Assembly: GCA_027924585.1 (NCBI GenBank)
Contig: BSBM01000319.1
Coordinates: 7,317,787-7,381,786 of the forward strand
DNA length: 64,000 nt
Reading direction: 5' to 3'
Source of the DNA: Larix kaempferi
Lineage: Eukaryota > Streptophyta > Pinopsida > Pinales > Pinaceae
The position numbers were made by a program, and so were the translations under genes. Of this stretch, positions 22,401-34,430 are shown one piece after another; position 1 is the stretch's first letter; the number at the start of each line of letters is the position of its first letter. Below the pieces are notes generated by a model. That model saw only the letters and a program-made list of their open reading frames with translations, did not search any database and had not been told where the DNA came from.

Positions 22401-24230
22401 ATCCATATTTCACAATAGTATGGAAAAGAAGTTCAACAATGTCTGCATTCAAAAGATGTCAAGGATGGGGGTTTGCAGTACATGTGCTTCTCTTAAAGAA
22501 ATAAGGGTTAGAAAGAGGTATGTTTACAATTATTTTTTTTAGATAAATGGCAATTATTAAAGCTAGTTAACAATATTTTTTTGTTATGTTGTTTGTAGAT
22601 TCCATAATCAATGAACTGCAAGAACATCGCAATCAACAATCAAATGAACGAAAAAAGTTGTACAAACATCGCAAGAAGTGTTATGATGCTCCACATAAAT
22701 ATATGGGTTTGATAATTGATGGCATGGATCAGAAAAAAAAACTCTTGCCACATTTTTTCCGTGTGCCAAAGATTTTAAAGGAGGAAAATTTTATTCAGTT
22801 TCACTTGGTTGGGTGTATGGTTTTTAATGGTGAAATGATTCCAAGGGTTTACTTTACAGCTCCAAATATTCACAATGATGTAAATTTGACCATCACCATA
22901 ATTGACCATGTCATTACTCATTGGCCTGGTGATCTTCCTGAAGTTATATATCTACAATTGGACAACACAAGCAGAGAAAACAAAAATCAGGTCGTGTTTG
23001 GTTATCTAAGCATGCTTGTTGAATTGGGAATTTTTAAAAAGGTAAAAGTTGTTTTCCTTCTTGTTGAGCATACACATGATCATATTGATAAAATGTTCAT
23101 CCATTTTGCAAGGAAATTGAGGAGGAAGAAATTCGGGATCCTACCATCATTGATTGAAATTATAGGAAAATAATACCATCCAGAGCCTATTGTCCAGAAA
23201 TTGGAAGAAACTGTTGACATGCGGAGATTTCTGTTTGGATCGCATGGTGAAGAAAGGTGCATTGAAAAACTTAATGACATTAGCTTTCAGCATCAATTTT
23301 GTATAAAAAATATTGATGGAAAAACACTACTATGGAGAAAGAAGTACTCAACTAGCACAGAATGGGGGCATTCATCAAGTTTGGAATTTCTGAAATTCAT
23401 CCCAAATCGTCAAATGTATGCTTCAAATTTATTGTTATTGTAATCATTTACAGAGATTCATAATGAAAAGCGACATAGTAGAGATGTTGATTCTTCTCAA
23501 TGCTTGGAAGAAATCAAAAATTCTATCGAAGATACATATGAGTACTTTGATGTTGCTGATTTTGTTTGGTGGGAGTCTTTTTTCATGGAGTAGAGTGACA
23601 TAATTTCAAACTCTACAAATGGAGATATATATTTGAAATCTCCATTTTCTTGGACACAAAGTTTATCAAATGAAAACGAGGTAACAACTGTTGAACCTCA
23701 AGCTATTGAGTTTTCTCAAGTAGAGGAAATAGAAATGTATATTGGATCTAGAAGATCATCCGCAAAGCGTTGAGAGATGGAATACCTTTACATGGGCTCA
23801 GTACAAGATATCAAGGAGGGTTGAATGATTGCAGTTTTGGCTACAGATGATGCACGTCATTATCCATTATGGATTGAAAAATCTATGAAGGTCAATACAG
23901 AAAATGAAGAAGTAGTATCAGTAGAAGTACATTGGTATGCAACAGATTCACACCCATTTGATGGTGTGTACAAGGCAGAGATGGTAGTTGAGAAAAAGGT
24001 TTGCAAAAAGAGGAAAAGAAAGGGTCAAAAAATAAATCGTTGCTGCATTATCATCTTGAAATTAGAGGAAGTTGATATACTTGTTTATGATTTCAAGTTG
24101 ACAAAGAAAGACACTCTTCACTCCAAGACTATAGAGATTATCAAGAGGTTGCTGCCAAAACAAGAAATTGTAAGATGGGAGTCTGTTAAACCAAGCTGTA
24201 GAGCCTGAAGGAATATGACATTTGAAATGA
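22400..24230 (+). pseudogene. DUF7869-like (transposase-like) gene, broken
   Basis: The best conserved part, 22586-23173, reads IIDGMDQKKKLLPHF, LVGCMVFNGEMIPRVYFTAP, YLQLDNTSRENKNQVVFGYL and HTHDHIDKMF. This is the pattern I recall for DUF7869, a family of putative transposon-related proteins with an acidic/His core like a DDE nuclease. The core GHTH is EHTH here. An upstream piece near 22440-22500 has CSTCASLKE, a zinc-finger-like CxxC. A candidate intron, 22518-22598 (GTATGT to TTTGTAG), separates them, but the phases do not match, implying an indel. A stop at 23171-23173 and further frameshifts follow. The C-terminal block 23825-24208 (SVEVHWYATDSHPFDGVYK) is still open. Function in plants is unknown to me. 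Confidence 0.6.
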
Positions 24231-24840
24231 TGGGCATAGATGTAGACTCAAATGGTGCACCCATTGATAATAGAGAAGAATATGGGTCATCTACATCTTA
24301 ATCCAGTCCTTCATCTACATAAAATGTAGATTCTGATGGGGTGTCAAAATCCATGGATGAATTTGAATAATTTCACATGAAGCATTTTAGATGCTTTTTA
24401 TTAGTATGATGTTTGTAATTGAAACTCTAGAAGATTTTTTGAATATTTATAAGAATCATAATTTGTTCTTGTATGTTCTAATATATTATTTCATTATGAA
24501 TCACATCATAATTTCTTTGCTTTTATATGGTTAGAGTGGTGAAATTATTTATGAAATTTGTTTTTTTGTTTAATATGCAAGTTTCCAAAAAGTTGTTATT
24601 TATCTCTTGAAGAAAAAACTTTTTCCAATTTAGGAATTGATTTTAAAGTTTTTGTAAACAACAGTATGGGATGTTTAGGCCATGGCTCTATTTTTTACCC
24701 TGAAAAAAATATGTGTATACTGGTATCAACACTTTTCTATTTGGGGGGTGTTTTTGGTGTTTTTTTTGCAAAAATCATCGTTTTTATGGCTAGATTTCTT
24801 GTTCATAGTATAAAGTTCTCATTTCATAGTATAAGTGGTT
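24231..24840. other. AT-rich stretch without a gene
   Basis: I see no coding or structural signal. A 94-codon open frame at 24558-24842 is hydrophobic and T-rich and I regard it as chance. Confidence 0.5.
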
Positions 24841-25259
24841 AAACGTTGAGCCCATCGATACCACCAATTTTCCAAATCCCATTCTTGTATCTTCCCACGA
24901 GTGTACAAGGGACACCGGTCACAGCTTAGTTAACTCTACCTGGGCTAACTTTGCGGATCTCAGTATGGTACCTTACACCACCCTACCCATAGATAGCTTC
25001 CAAACCAGTCGCCCATTATGAGTTTGTCCTTGTTTCGGCTACTACGTCCATAAGGACTGTAACACATTCAGTTATGACAGCACAACCTATGAGATCCACA
25101 ACTAAACCACAATAAGTCGTCACTAAGACTGCCAATGGGTGCACCAAACAACCAAAGTTAAAAGGGCCCCTATTACCTAGCCAAACGTCTATTCCAATGG
25201 ACATTTCTAGGCCTAATGTAGGGGGCATCAACCAGTAGGAGTTAAAATCCCCAGTTATG

Positions 25260-25760
25260 ATCAATACTCCCAATCAAAGGGTCACACCACTGTGTTCTCT
25301 TTGTGGGAAGAAAGGCCACGTAAACAACCTATGTCCTACTTGTCGGAGCTAAGGAATATGCTCAAAACCCTAGTGAGTATAACACATGCTCCACCGATGG
25401 TAAAAGGGGGCACATCACACTCACCCACATCTAATTACAAGGAACTACGTATGAATCATGAATGTGTCTTATGTTCTCAGTATGGGCACTATACACATCA
25501 TTTCTCTGATATCCCTCGATAGAGGGAGGCATTGGAAACCATTCGTCTCACTCAATCGATGATTGAGGAACCCCCCTCCTCAGCCCAAGAATCAACATCT
25601 ATTAATGTAGTTACCACATTAGAGACACCGCTAGTCACCACTCCCACAGAAGTTGCACCTACCGCAGAAATCGTGGTAGAGACTATAATGTCGCAAGACC
25701 CGTCTCCTCCTAATATTACAAAAAACGCCGCCACACGATAAATGCTCTTCCTACGAGAAT
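25260..25760 (+). pseudogene. Gag-like zinc-knuckle region
   Basis: The first knuckle, CSLCGKKGHVNNLC at 25293-25334, is a complete CX2CX4HX4C motif of the kind that binds genomic RNA in retroelement Gag. The second, 25463-25504, reads CVLCSQYGHYTHHF: the fourth ligand Cys has become Phe. The two lie in different frames, so an indel separates them. A TAG at 25520-25522 follows, then a Thr/Ser/Pro-rich tail to 25741. Paired knuckles of this kind are typical of retrotransposon Gag. I cannot name the family. Confidence 0.55.
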
Positions 25761-25799
25761 TCCACACATATGCTACCTACTAGCACCATTGCCTGCATT

Positions 25800-27960
25800 A
25801 TGGAACAAACCAGCACCCAGGAAGTACAAGAATGCTTCCATCCATGCGTACCACGAACTTTCCAATCTTGTGGAGAGACCACCGCCCTCTCATTTTAGTG
25901 CCACATTTTGTGCGCCAAATGAGAGGTTCGCCTCGAGCTAATGAGACTCCAAGGTCAACTTGATCCTCTCCATGCAACCCCACAAATGCCAAAAACCGAT
26001 GAGGTAACACCTACCTTACCGGATACCATTGATACCACATCATCTTTGGATGGTTTACTCATTAGTGACAATTCATCATCTTCCAATGAAGACTTGGGTC
26101 CTCCACAACCATCGCATGTTGCCTAAACATCAGGGAAAGGTGCACTATGTTTTTGGTTATTATTGTTGCATCATGAATACCTTGGTCACATTCTTTACTA
26201 CACTTGGGTATGTGGATCGTATGTGCATAATTACGACTATGACATGCAGGAGACTCTTATTTTTCCATTGCAAGTACAAGAGTCCATCCCTCAACAATGG
26301 TGTTAGGATTCTCTTACAAGTATCATTTCAAAACTGGCATATATACAATGTTTTCTCTTTCCTTACAATGCATTTACCAATATTCCCACTAATAACCATA
26401 GGGCCTTAAATTCAATTCTTGATGTGCCATCAACGTCATAATTATAAATATCATGAACCCCCATGGGTGTGCGTAACATTTCCATACCAGTCATCAGTTG
26501 AAACCCATGATGTTGATCACCCACAAGTCCAAGGAATCTAATCTAGCTTGAAAACACCCCCCCCCGAGAGTATCATTTTATAGTTACACATTTACTCCAC
26601 CATGTAGAACTCATCATATTCCTTTGCACATGTTATGAGAAGGATTCACAAAGACCCCTCATACCTCCATGAGCAATTTACCTTCCACTATCTTCCTCGT
26701 ATCATCAACCACACAAAGAAACCTATGGGGGCCCCACCCTATGAAGTAACCAGTTCCATTCAGTTATCCCATAGGCATACATTGCATGCCATTGTCTCAT
26801 GGGGCACCCATCTTTGCATCTTCAATTTACCCTCCACTTCATTTTGGAAAGTGTCCCCCAACTCACTCAAAACCGTGGAGTCTCCTCCCATCATCTAAAT
26901 GATCCCCCATCACACCCAAAACTGTGGGGACCCCACCATTATTCTTTATGTACAAACAAGTTCCCTCGTCACCTCACATTGCGAGAACATCATATTATTT
27001 TCTCAGCAACCCATGGTTTCCTTCGATTGATGTATTTGAGTCTCCATATTCTCAACAGTATTCATTTTATCGGTTACCATTACCCTTCATATTGCATCTC
27101 ACTTAAAGCTGTTTCATTTGAAATTTGTCTCCATCCATTTCAATCTGTATCGTTCTGAAAGGAAATTCGATGTCCCCTATCCCCATGTTTACATCGATCA
27201 AAAGAAGTTATGAGCCCCATGCTTATAAACCAGTATTGTGTCAGTTCTGTCCACCCACCATTCGGTTACAATATGATCTCAGTTCTCAAGATAAGACTCT
27301 TGTCTTGTCGTGTACTTCAACTCTCATTGATGTCAAGACACTATATTCCGATATTTGCAGTAGTTGCAGTTTTACCTTGGGGTCCCTTTCAATCAATATA
27401 AGGGATCACCTCGAACTTAGGAGGGAGAGTAATTAGTGATCCCTAACTAAGTGGTTTCCCCTATGTTTGACGTCAACACATCATCGCATCAGGGGGGAAC
27501 ATACTTTTGAAGGTAGCAGTGTTCACATTTGAAAATCATGGTAGCATTTTATATGGTGTAGTGAGGCTCTCATGCAAATCCACATATCAGTTTGGTCCCC
27601 CACCCCCGTGGGGTTATCATGGTCAATAGCAGTTCCACTTCTTCAGCACTCTGCATCAATTCCTAGGTCATTTAATCAAACATGGATTGAATTCATCTTC
27701 ATCCATGTCCCAACAGTATCATGGATTTGACTCCTTGGTCCTTTCTCATTGTAATCACTTTGACAACATTTTACAAGCATGGGTATGCCTTCCACATTTG
27801 TATAAAAAATATTCTTTACTACAACTCCAAGGGTTATCACCAACAATATTCTCCCATGGGAGAACCCTATTTGTTCAACATATGCTTTTTCCTACATAAT
27901 AGGAGAGAAAACACATAAAACATTATGCATTCTCGGCTCTACGGTATTCTCCGAACCTCA
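25800..27960. other. Pyrimidine-rich non-coding stretch
   Basis: Many short open frames in all phases, rich in His, Pro and Ser from C/T-rich DNA. None shows a domain. Phrases such as ACTGTGGGGACCCCACC recur weakly. Confidence 0.5.
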
Positions 27961-27978
27961 CACATTAGGGGGCATTTG

Positions 27979-28312
27979 TTAACTCATAAAAGTCACACAC
28001 ATACGACATTTCCACGATTCTTCTAGTAAAGTGTCAGCAACTTAAAGAATGCATCTCACCACAAGCATCCTCAATAGATCCAAAATACATGAGTCCATAA
28101 GTGCAAAAAGGTAATCACAAGAAAGGGTAGCGTAGCTAATACACGGTTAACCCGCACTATAGTGCAAGTTACCTGAACAATTCCTGTGCTACACTCGCAC
28201 GACTTTTCCTTCGATAGTCATGCTACTATAAAAAACGTGGGACCACCAACTCCCAACGACACATTGAAGGCTCAATCTTCTCCAAAGATCTGAATTCGGC
28301 TCCTCACACACT
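27979..28312 (+). repeat. Candidate LTR or LTR fragment
   Basis: TTAGGGGGCATT, a polypurine-like tract, precedes TGTTAACTCATAAAAG. A TATA-like CTACTATAAAAAACG lies at 28222-28236, followed within 80 bp by CTCCTCACACA. No second copy exists in the window, so the boundaries are guesses. Confidence 0.3.
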
Positions 28313-28934
28313 TGGTGGCATTAATTTTCCCCCCTTGTGTACCTTGGAACTAGTTCATGGAGAAGATGAGTTCACATTTGGATCTAGTTATTTGTTGGCC
28401 ACCTCTTGGCCTATTAAAGGAAGCCATTGGCATGAATTTGGTAGAGATAAATCAAGAGAAACGTTATTCTACTAGATTTGATTTGGATATTCCTCATAGC
28501 CCACCATTTCCTATCATTGTGAGCATTCCCAAGCTCCCTTCCACCTTCCTTCAAAGGGAAAGAGTTTATCTCCATTGTTCTACCATCTACTTAGAATTTA
28601 GTTTGAACAAAAAGGGCATCCCTAAGGGAGATTGTTGGCTTCCCTTGAATCCCACACCTCCTAGGTGTTGTAAAACTATACCATTGTTCAATACAAAAGT
28701 GGTTTAGCATATATTGGATTTCTATTGGAGTTTTCATTCTCCCCCCATCTCTTTTATTTTTATTTTTAACAATATTTCTTTGTTTGCATGTTAATTACTC
28801 TAACAATCTCTTGCAGGACCACTTGGAGGAATACCAACCACACACAAAGGGGCTCCAAGGACTAAGGATTTGTTGCAACATATAAGGCTTAGCCCCTTAC
28901 CAAGCCAACAAGCACAAACTGATCACAAACTACA
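28313..28934. other. Unassigned sequence with a 116-codon open frame
   Basis: A frame at 28357-28707 begins with ATG and is open for 116 codons. I recognise no domain. Near 28805-28816 there is a good 3' splice-like site (CAATCTCTTGCAG), so an exon could start there, but nothing supports a gene. Confidence 0.3.
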
Positions 28935-29137
28935 GAGGAAAACACCAAATGAGCACCGAGAACAAGGAACCAAATGAATTTCGAGTACAAAACCACCACA
29001 ACAACGAATCAACCCCCATATGGAACGAGCTATAGGAATATTGAATGAAGAATAGGCAAATAAAAATGATAAAGCTACCCGACAAGCCACCAAATGAGTG
29101 TTGAGTACAATACCACAAGACACCATCGAGAGTAAGC
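28935..29137. repeat. Tandem-like units on the left flank of Copia-2
   Basis: Units with AAATGAG-GAGTACAA-ACCACCACAAC, then CAACCCCCATATGGAACGAG, occur here (near 28950 and 29090). Related units occur at 35607-35800, so Copia-2 sits within an array of about 100-bp units. Confidence 0.6.
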
Positions 29138-29723
29138 TGTTAGATTTTAAGCATCATTTCAATATGATCTAGGATCTTATCTGAGAGAATAACATGTACA
29201 TCATATCAATCACAAGAAGAAATCACAAGAGACAATAGACACACAGAGTTTCCTTAGGGAAAACCAATAAGGTGAAAAACCCCAATAACTTCCTCAAAGA
29301 TAGAAAGAGCAAAGATACAACCCAAGTACAAGAGATAGTTCTCCTAGCAGCTTCTCCTCTCTCACTTGTACGCCACTCTCCAATGAGTGTATAATTGAAT
29401 AAGTGAATGATCAAATAGAGTGCCTCCTGCACTCTATTTATACTCTAACTTGACTTGCCTAATAACCTTACTAGGTTGGCCTCAACATAACCACTTAACA
29501 TAATGCTGACAGGGCCAACCCCACTAGGGTGGTCTAATAACCCTTTAACTCACATGACTCATATAGGGCCGACCCCATCAAGGTGGTCTAATAACCCATC
29601 AAGTATAAGTTATGACACTTACAATATAAATGACGACACTTCCGTATAGAGGAATAATAACATCTCTATAGGAATACAATATACATATATGAAAGACATT
29701 CCAAAGTTACAAATACATCAACA
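29138..29723 (-). repeat. 3' LTR of Copia-2
   Basis: 586 bp, TGTTAGATTTTAAGC to ACATCAACA on the + strand. It holds an extra repeat of the GGCCGACCCCA-TGGTCTAATAACCC phrase compared with the right LTR, which explains most of the length difference. Confidence 0.93.
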
Positions 29724-29734
29724 CTCCCTCTTAA
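29724..29734 (-). other. Polypurine tract of Copia-2
   Basis: TTAAGAGGGAG on the - strand directly abuts the 3' LTR. It is identical to that of Copia-1. Confidence 0.8.
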
Positions 29735-29929
29735 CTAGGAAGGTATTTCTCGACACAGGTCTTTAGCACAAGTCTTCTTCTCTGGATCATCGTCATCGAA
29801 TCATCACTGTTGCTATCTCAATCAATCTCTAATCTACTCGTCATAGGAAGTTCGATAGAGCCAACCCTTTTTCATGCTGGATGTAGGCCTAGACTCCATG
29901 TAGGTCTTCATCATCTCTGGGAGCAAGCC

Positions 29930-30065
29930 ATCAAGTAGGTAAACCTCGGGACTAATTACACTGCCTTTGCAAAACTTGCAAGATCTCTCAGGACTGATCA
30001 TATGCCACCGCAAAACCTGCAAGAGCATCTCAGGACTAATTATATGCCTTTGCAAAACCTGTGTA
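29930..30065. repeat. Short array of CAAAACCTGCAAGA units (Copia-2)
   Basis: Three copies of a unit of about 55 bp (GCAAAACCTGCAAGAGCATC then TCAGGACTAATTATATGCC), homologous to the longer array of Copia-1 at 5555-6150. Confidence 0.8.
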
Positions 30066-30139
30066 CCCTACTCTCACATCATCATCTTCAGATCACCTCA
30101 TATTCCATAGAGCACAACCCAGATGTACATCACACAACA

Positions 30140-30590
30140 CTTACACTCACCGGCATGGGAAGACACACCTCAACCATCCGTGAAAGGCTCAGCACTTATA
30201 TCTACGCCATGGCAAGACACACTTCAACCATGTGAGAATGGCATCGAACTTATATCCATAGCCATGGGAAGACACACTTCAACCATGCTAGGAATGGCAC
30301 AACACTTATATCCATATCCATGGGAAGACACACTTCAACCATGCTAGGAATGGCACAACACTTATATCCATAGCCATGGGAAGACACACTTCAACCATGC
30401 TAGGAATGGCACAGCACTTATATCGCATCCATGGGAAGACACACTTCAACCATGCTCGAATGGAATAGTTCTTACATCAACGACCATGGGAAGACACACT
30501 TCAACCATGTCAGAATGGCCACAACCCTTATATCTGCACCACGGGAGGACACAGCTACCACCATGTGAGAATGGCTCATGTGCATCGGTG
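30140..30590. repeat. Eight tandem 53-58 bp units (GGGAAGACACACTTCAACC)
   Basis: Units start near 30157, 30210, 30265, 30323, 30378, 30432, 30487 and 30542, each with CATGGGAAGACACACTTCAA then CCATG, GAATGGC and CTTATATC. The middle four are almost identical, suggesting recent expansion. Copia-1 has an unrelated repeat at the equivalent place. Confidence 0.92.
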
Positions 30591-30619
30591 TCTTTGGACT
30601 CATCACTTCCCCTTGGAAG

Positions 30620-31990
30620 GAATATCGATCTGAAGTACACCAAGCCTCTCTCTGAAGTACTCAAACTTCACTCTGGCCAGCGACTTGGTCAACACATCGG
30701 CTATCTGCTCGTCCGTCGCAACATACAGGAGATTCACTGCTCCTCTCTACACCATATCCCTGATATAGTGGAACTTGATCTCAATGTGCTTCGACTTGTC
30801 ATGGAACACTGGGTTCTTCGACAACTTCACACAACTTTGGTTGTCGCAATATATACAAGTAACACTCAGCTGGAGATCAAACAAATCAGACAGTAGCTTC
30901 CTAATCCATACTACCTCACAACTAGCCGAACAAGCTGCAACATACTCTGCTTCGGCTGTACTCAATGCTAGACAGGACTGCTTCTTGCTAAACCAAGAGA
31001 TCATATCGGATCCCATACTGAAGTAGCACCCCGAACTGCTCTTTTGATCAATGGCACTGCCTGCCCAATCCGAATCAACATAACCCTCCAAGTTAAACTT
31101 TTGATTCGGCTCATACTTGAGCCCATAGTCAACTGTACCCTTCAGGTACCTCATAATATGCTTTGCAGCAACCAGGTGAACACCTCTGGGATCCGTCAGG
31201 AACTGGCTCAATGTGTTCACCGCAAAGTAAATATCTAGTCTTGTGTTTGTCAGGTACATCAAGGACCCAATCATCTAACGATACACCGTCACATCAACCG
31301 AATCAGATGAAGCATCACACATACGCTTCAAGTTCAATGCCATAGGTGTGGCCATGGCCTTGTAGTCCATCATCCCAAACCTCTTCAGGATCTCTACTAC
31401 ATACTTCCCTTGTCCAATGAAGATTCCATCTTCACTCTACCACACCTCCATGCCTAGAAAGTAGTACATCATCCCCAAGTCCTTCATCTCGAACTCGGCA
31501 GCAAGCTTCCACTTTGTATTGGCAATCAATATATCCTCATCTGTTACAAACAGGTCATCCACATACAATAGAAGTATCACTGGATTTCCTTCCTCAACCT
31601 TGTAGTAAAGGTTGGAATCCGCTTTACTCTTGGTAAATCCCAAACTGGATAGAAAGCTCTCTATCCTACCATACCAAGTCCTAGGAGCTTGCTTCAAGCC
31701 ATACAAGGCTTTCTTCAATCTGCACACATATGACTCCCTGTCATGTGTCTCAAATCCGAGTGGCTGCTCCAGATACACTTCCTCTTCGACTACACCATTC
31801 AAGAAAGCTGTCTTGACATCCATCTGGTCTATCTTCCATTTCATCACTTGTATTTCTCTATGCTACCATCTGCAGCATGCTTTATCTTATAGATCCACTT
31901 GGAAGTCACCACATACTTCCCTTCTGGTCTTGGGACCACATCCCAAACATCATTCTTCATAATCAATTGGTATTCCTCGATCATGGCATC
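30620..31990 (-). pseudogene. Copia-2 reverse transcriptase and RNase H, broken
   Basis: RT begins in sense order with [21 protein letters not shown] (31830 downward) and continues through [16 protein letters not shown] to the catalytic [11 protein letters not shown] and ends at FLGMEVW with a stop at 31437-31439. The same protein resumes at 31274 with MIGSLMYLTNTRLDIYFAVN, then RNase H with VDSDWAGS, STAEAEYVA and CDNQSCVKL, to about 30747. Beyond this the frame breaks, although GAVNLLYVATDEQIADV-like sequence is visible to about 30620. RT fingers upstream of 31860 are frameshifted. The palm intact here is what Copia-1 lost. Confidence 0.93.
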
Positions 31991-32089
31991 CTTCCATTAC
32001 TGTATCCCGGATCCTGGGAACTTTAGATTCTTCAATATCTTCAATTGATAGCTTCGTTGCTGGAACAAATGTTGTAGTCCTTCTTTTGT

Positions 32090-33480
32090 AGGTGATTGTA
32101 CACGATCTTTCCTACAAGTCAAATTCAATTGCATGATTAGAAACTTCTCATAGTTTTCATAACAAAATATTACGCATAAGAACATATGTAATACAGTCAT
32201 GCAATTATCTTAGCCAATGCTTCAATACAATATTTATCCATATTCTGTAACTTTCTAGATGCCTTCCATCTCTACCAGAACATTTGTTAAGAGTGTGCAC
32301 AACTCCCAACATGTCAGCAAAGAGGTTTCATTCTAGATAAGTATCAATGGGATGTTGTACAGTACCATAGGCCACTTACCCATTATTATATTAGTAGTAT
32401 CTTGTTCATCAATGCAACTATTCTAATATGCATAACACACAACCTAAGTTTAGGAACATAAGTATATACATCATTGAAAAATATTATCTAAACAATCAAA
32501 TATACAATAAATGACAATTCAAATACTTATCTTTGTTTGTTGTTGGGTGGACTCCCTCTCAATTTTTGCTTCCTTGCAGGAACTACTAGAGTGTGCCCCC
32601 TCTTGATCTTTGCTTCCTGGATTATCTGTCTTTGAACTTATGTCCATACTTGATCACTATGCATGCTTAAGTGTACACTAGTATCATCATTTTGTCATCC
32701 TCAAGATTTCATACATAATCATACATTCATTAGTATAATCTCAATACTATCAAAACAAAATAATCTTAAACATGTGTAGTCATGATCATTTCAAACATAG
32801 ATAATAAGCATTAGTATTCAAGGTTTCAGGGAAGACTTCTTTTACTCATGCATATTCTTACTTGACCATAGGACTCTTCTAGTTATTCATATCATCAATC
32901 AAGGTAAGAGACATAATATGCATAAACCCTTGATGACTTAAATTTCTAACTTCATAAATAATCATTATCAATCATACAAAAGTATAAGATCCTAACACAA
33001 GGTAGGATTCTAACTTGATATAAGAAAAACATACCTGGTTATCATATTTGCTAGTTATGTCTAGCAATGTTTTCTTGTTCTCTTCAATGACGTGCATAAC
33101 TCATAAGTTAACCATTGTAGAACCAAAATATACATACCTCATAAGTAGAGCTTCTATGTGATCCATGACTATGGATGAGATTTTGTCTTCATGTCACCAT
33201 GGTCTTGATCTAGAACTTGATTTGTACCTTTCATGTTAGCCGATAACATTATCCTCAAACAACACCACAGTGCATTAGTACAATCATAAGTGTCATAACC
33301 CTAATCAATGAATGTCTTCTATCATGCACTCATACTATTACTAGGGTGATAAGACAGGTCTAAAGTTACTAAACTCAATAATCATGAAGACAAACACATC
33401 ATAAACTTAATCATGAACATACCTGTAAGTCATACCTATCAGATTGCTTGTAGTAGTAGTTGTTGTTCTTTTTGTTCTTA
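32090..33480 (-). other. Foreign 1.4-kb segment replacing protease and integrase of Copia-2
   Basis: No Copia protein is readable here, although it lies between gag and RT. On the - strand it contains three strong splice-donor consensus sites, AGGTATGT, with exon edges at 33423, 33137 and 33035. Short open stretches precede them, for instance KKTLLDITSKYDNQ before the donor at 33035, and a Ser-rich open stretch lies at 32532-32632. This looks like captured intron-containing genomic DNA, or another decayed insertion. I cannot name a source gene. Confidence 0.5.
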
Positions 33481-33489
33481 GGACAATCT

Positions 33490-34195
33490 GAGGAAAAATC
33501 ATCTCATATCTTTCTTATCTTTATGATGATGGTGGTGTGAAGATCTCTTGTTATGAGATGGATCCTTCTTGAACTTACTCTTCTTGGTATGTGTTGTGAG
33601 AGCTTAATCTTCATTTTTCTTCTCGGGCCACAAGCCTAGCTTCTTCTTGTGAACATTCCTCCCACAGCCTACTGAAAGAGATCAATTTCTTTCTTGCACA
33701 GATTCATTGGATGAAGGAGTCCCATGACCTAGGTAGGCCATTCAATGTGGTCATTACAATTTCACCATTCTCCACTACTTCATCCATAGCTTCAAGTTGT
33801 TCCTTGATTTGAGAGACCTTAAAAAGATAGGATTGAATGGTCTCTCCATTCTGAATCCTTACCCTTTTCAATTGGTTCCGCAAAGTCACCTTCAGATTTA
33901 TGTTCTTTCCTTCAAACAACTAGGTCAACGAGTCAAACATCCCCTTAGGTGTCTTTAGAGAAGACACGTGGGGTATGAGATGGTCCTTTATAGAATCAAC
34001 AATGATTCTCTTAGCCTTGACCAAGTTCTTCTTATGTAAGGCCTTAGCCTCTTCTCCCTCTGGGACTGGAACCTCTTTACATATGTAAGTGTCCAACTCA
34101 TTCTCTTCTAGGATTGACCCAATCCTATACTTCCATGCTCGGAAGTTATCCGCCCCTTCAAGCTTATCCTCAAGCTTGGTTTGTGCGAGTCATCT
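33490..34195 (-). pseudogene. Copia-2 gag, broken
   Basis: Residues matching Copia-1 gag are readable on the - strand from about 34195: the DKLEGADNF-like start, then 33704-33919 with KGKNINLK-type sequence, RNQLKRVRIQNGETIQSYLF and GLPRSWDSFIQ. The start region is damaged by an indel near 34180, and a stop interrupts at about 33920. Downstream, a histidine-rich stretch and a ruined zinc knuckle (near 33480-33500, TCATCTCAT region) mark the point where the homology ends and the foreign segment begins. Confidence 0.9.
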
Positions 34196-34430
34196 TTAAA
34201 GAGTACTTCAAATGGAAATAGAAAATTTTTAGGTCTTACCACTTGATTTGCTGAAAACTAGATCTGGAGCTGGATTAGGGTTTGTCAGAGAAACTTTAAA
34301 ACTTCATACTTTGAATTTCAAACTTCTGAAAGGATAGAAAGATGTGCCTTGATGAGCTGATAAAGATGGTATACTCATAATTTGAAAAATACAAAGTTTC
34401 ACCCCTCAAAATTGCTTTTGAAACTTCCAG

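Larger units (their letters stand above)
24840..28312 (+). mobile_element. Probable remnant of an LTR retroelement with gag knuckles but no visible pol
   Basis: Two gag-type zinc knuckles at 25293-25506 and a G-rich tract followed by an LTR-like start near 27979 suggest the internal region and 3' LTR of an LTR element on the + strand. No protease, integrase or RT signature was found from 25760 to 27970. I did not find a 5' LTR, so the left edge is arbitrary. Confidence 0.35.

Noticed and set aside
22518-22598. Intron of the DUF7869-like gene as a reliable call
   Set aside because: Borders fit GT-AG well, but the reading phases on the two sides do not match, so I mention it only as a candidate.
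25016-25273. 85-codon open frame on the - strand
   Set aside because: It overlaps the gag-like region on the + strand and shows no domain.
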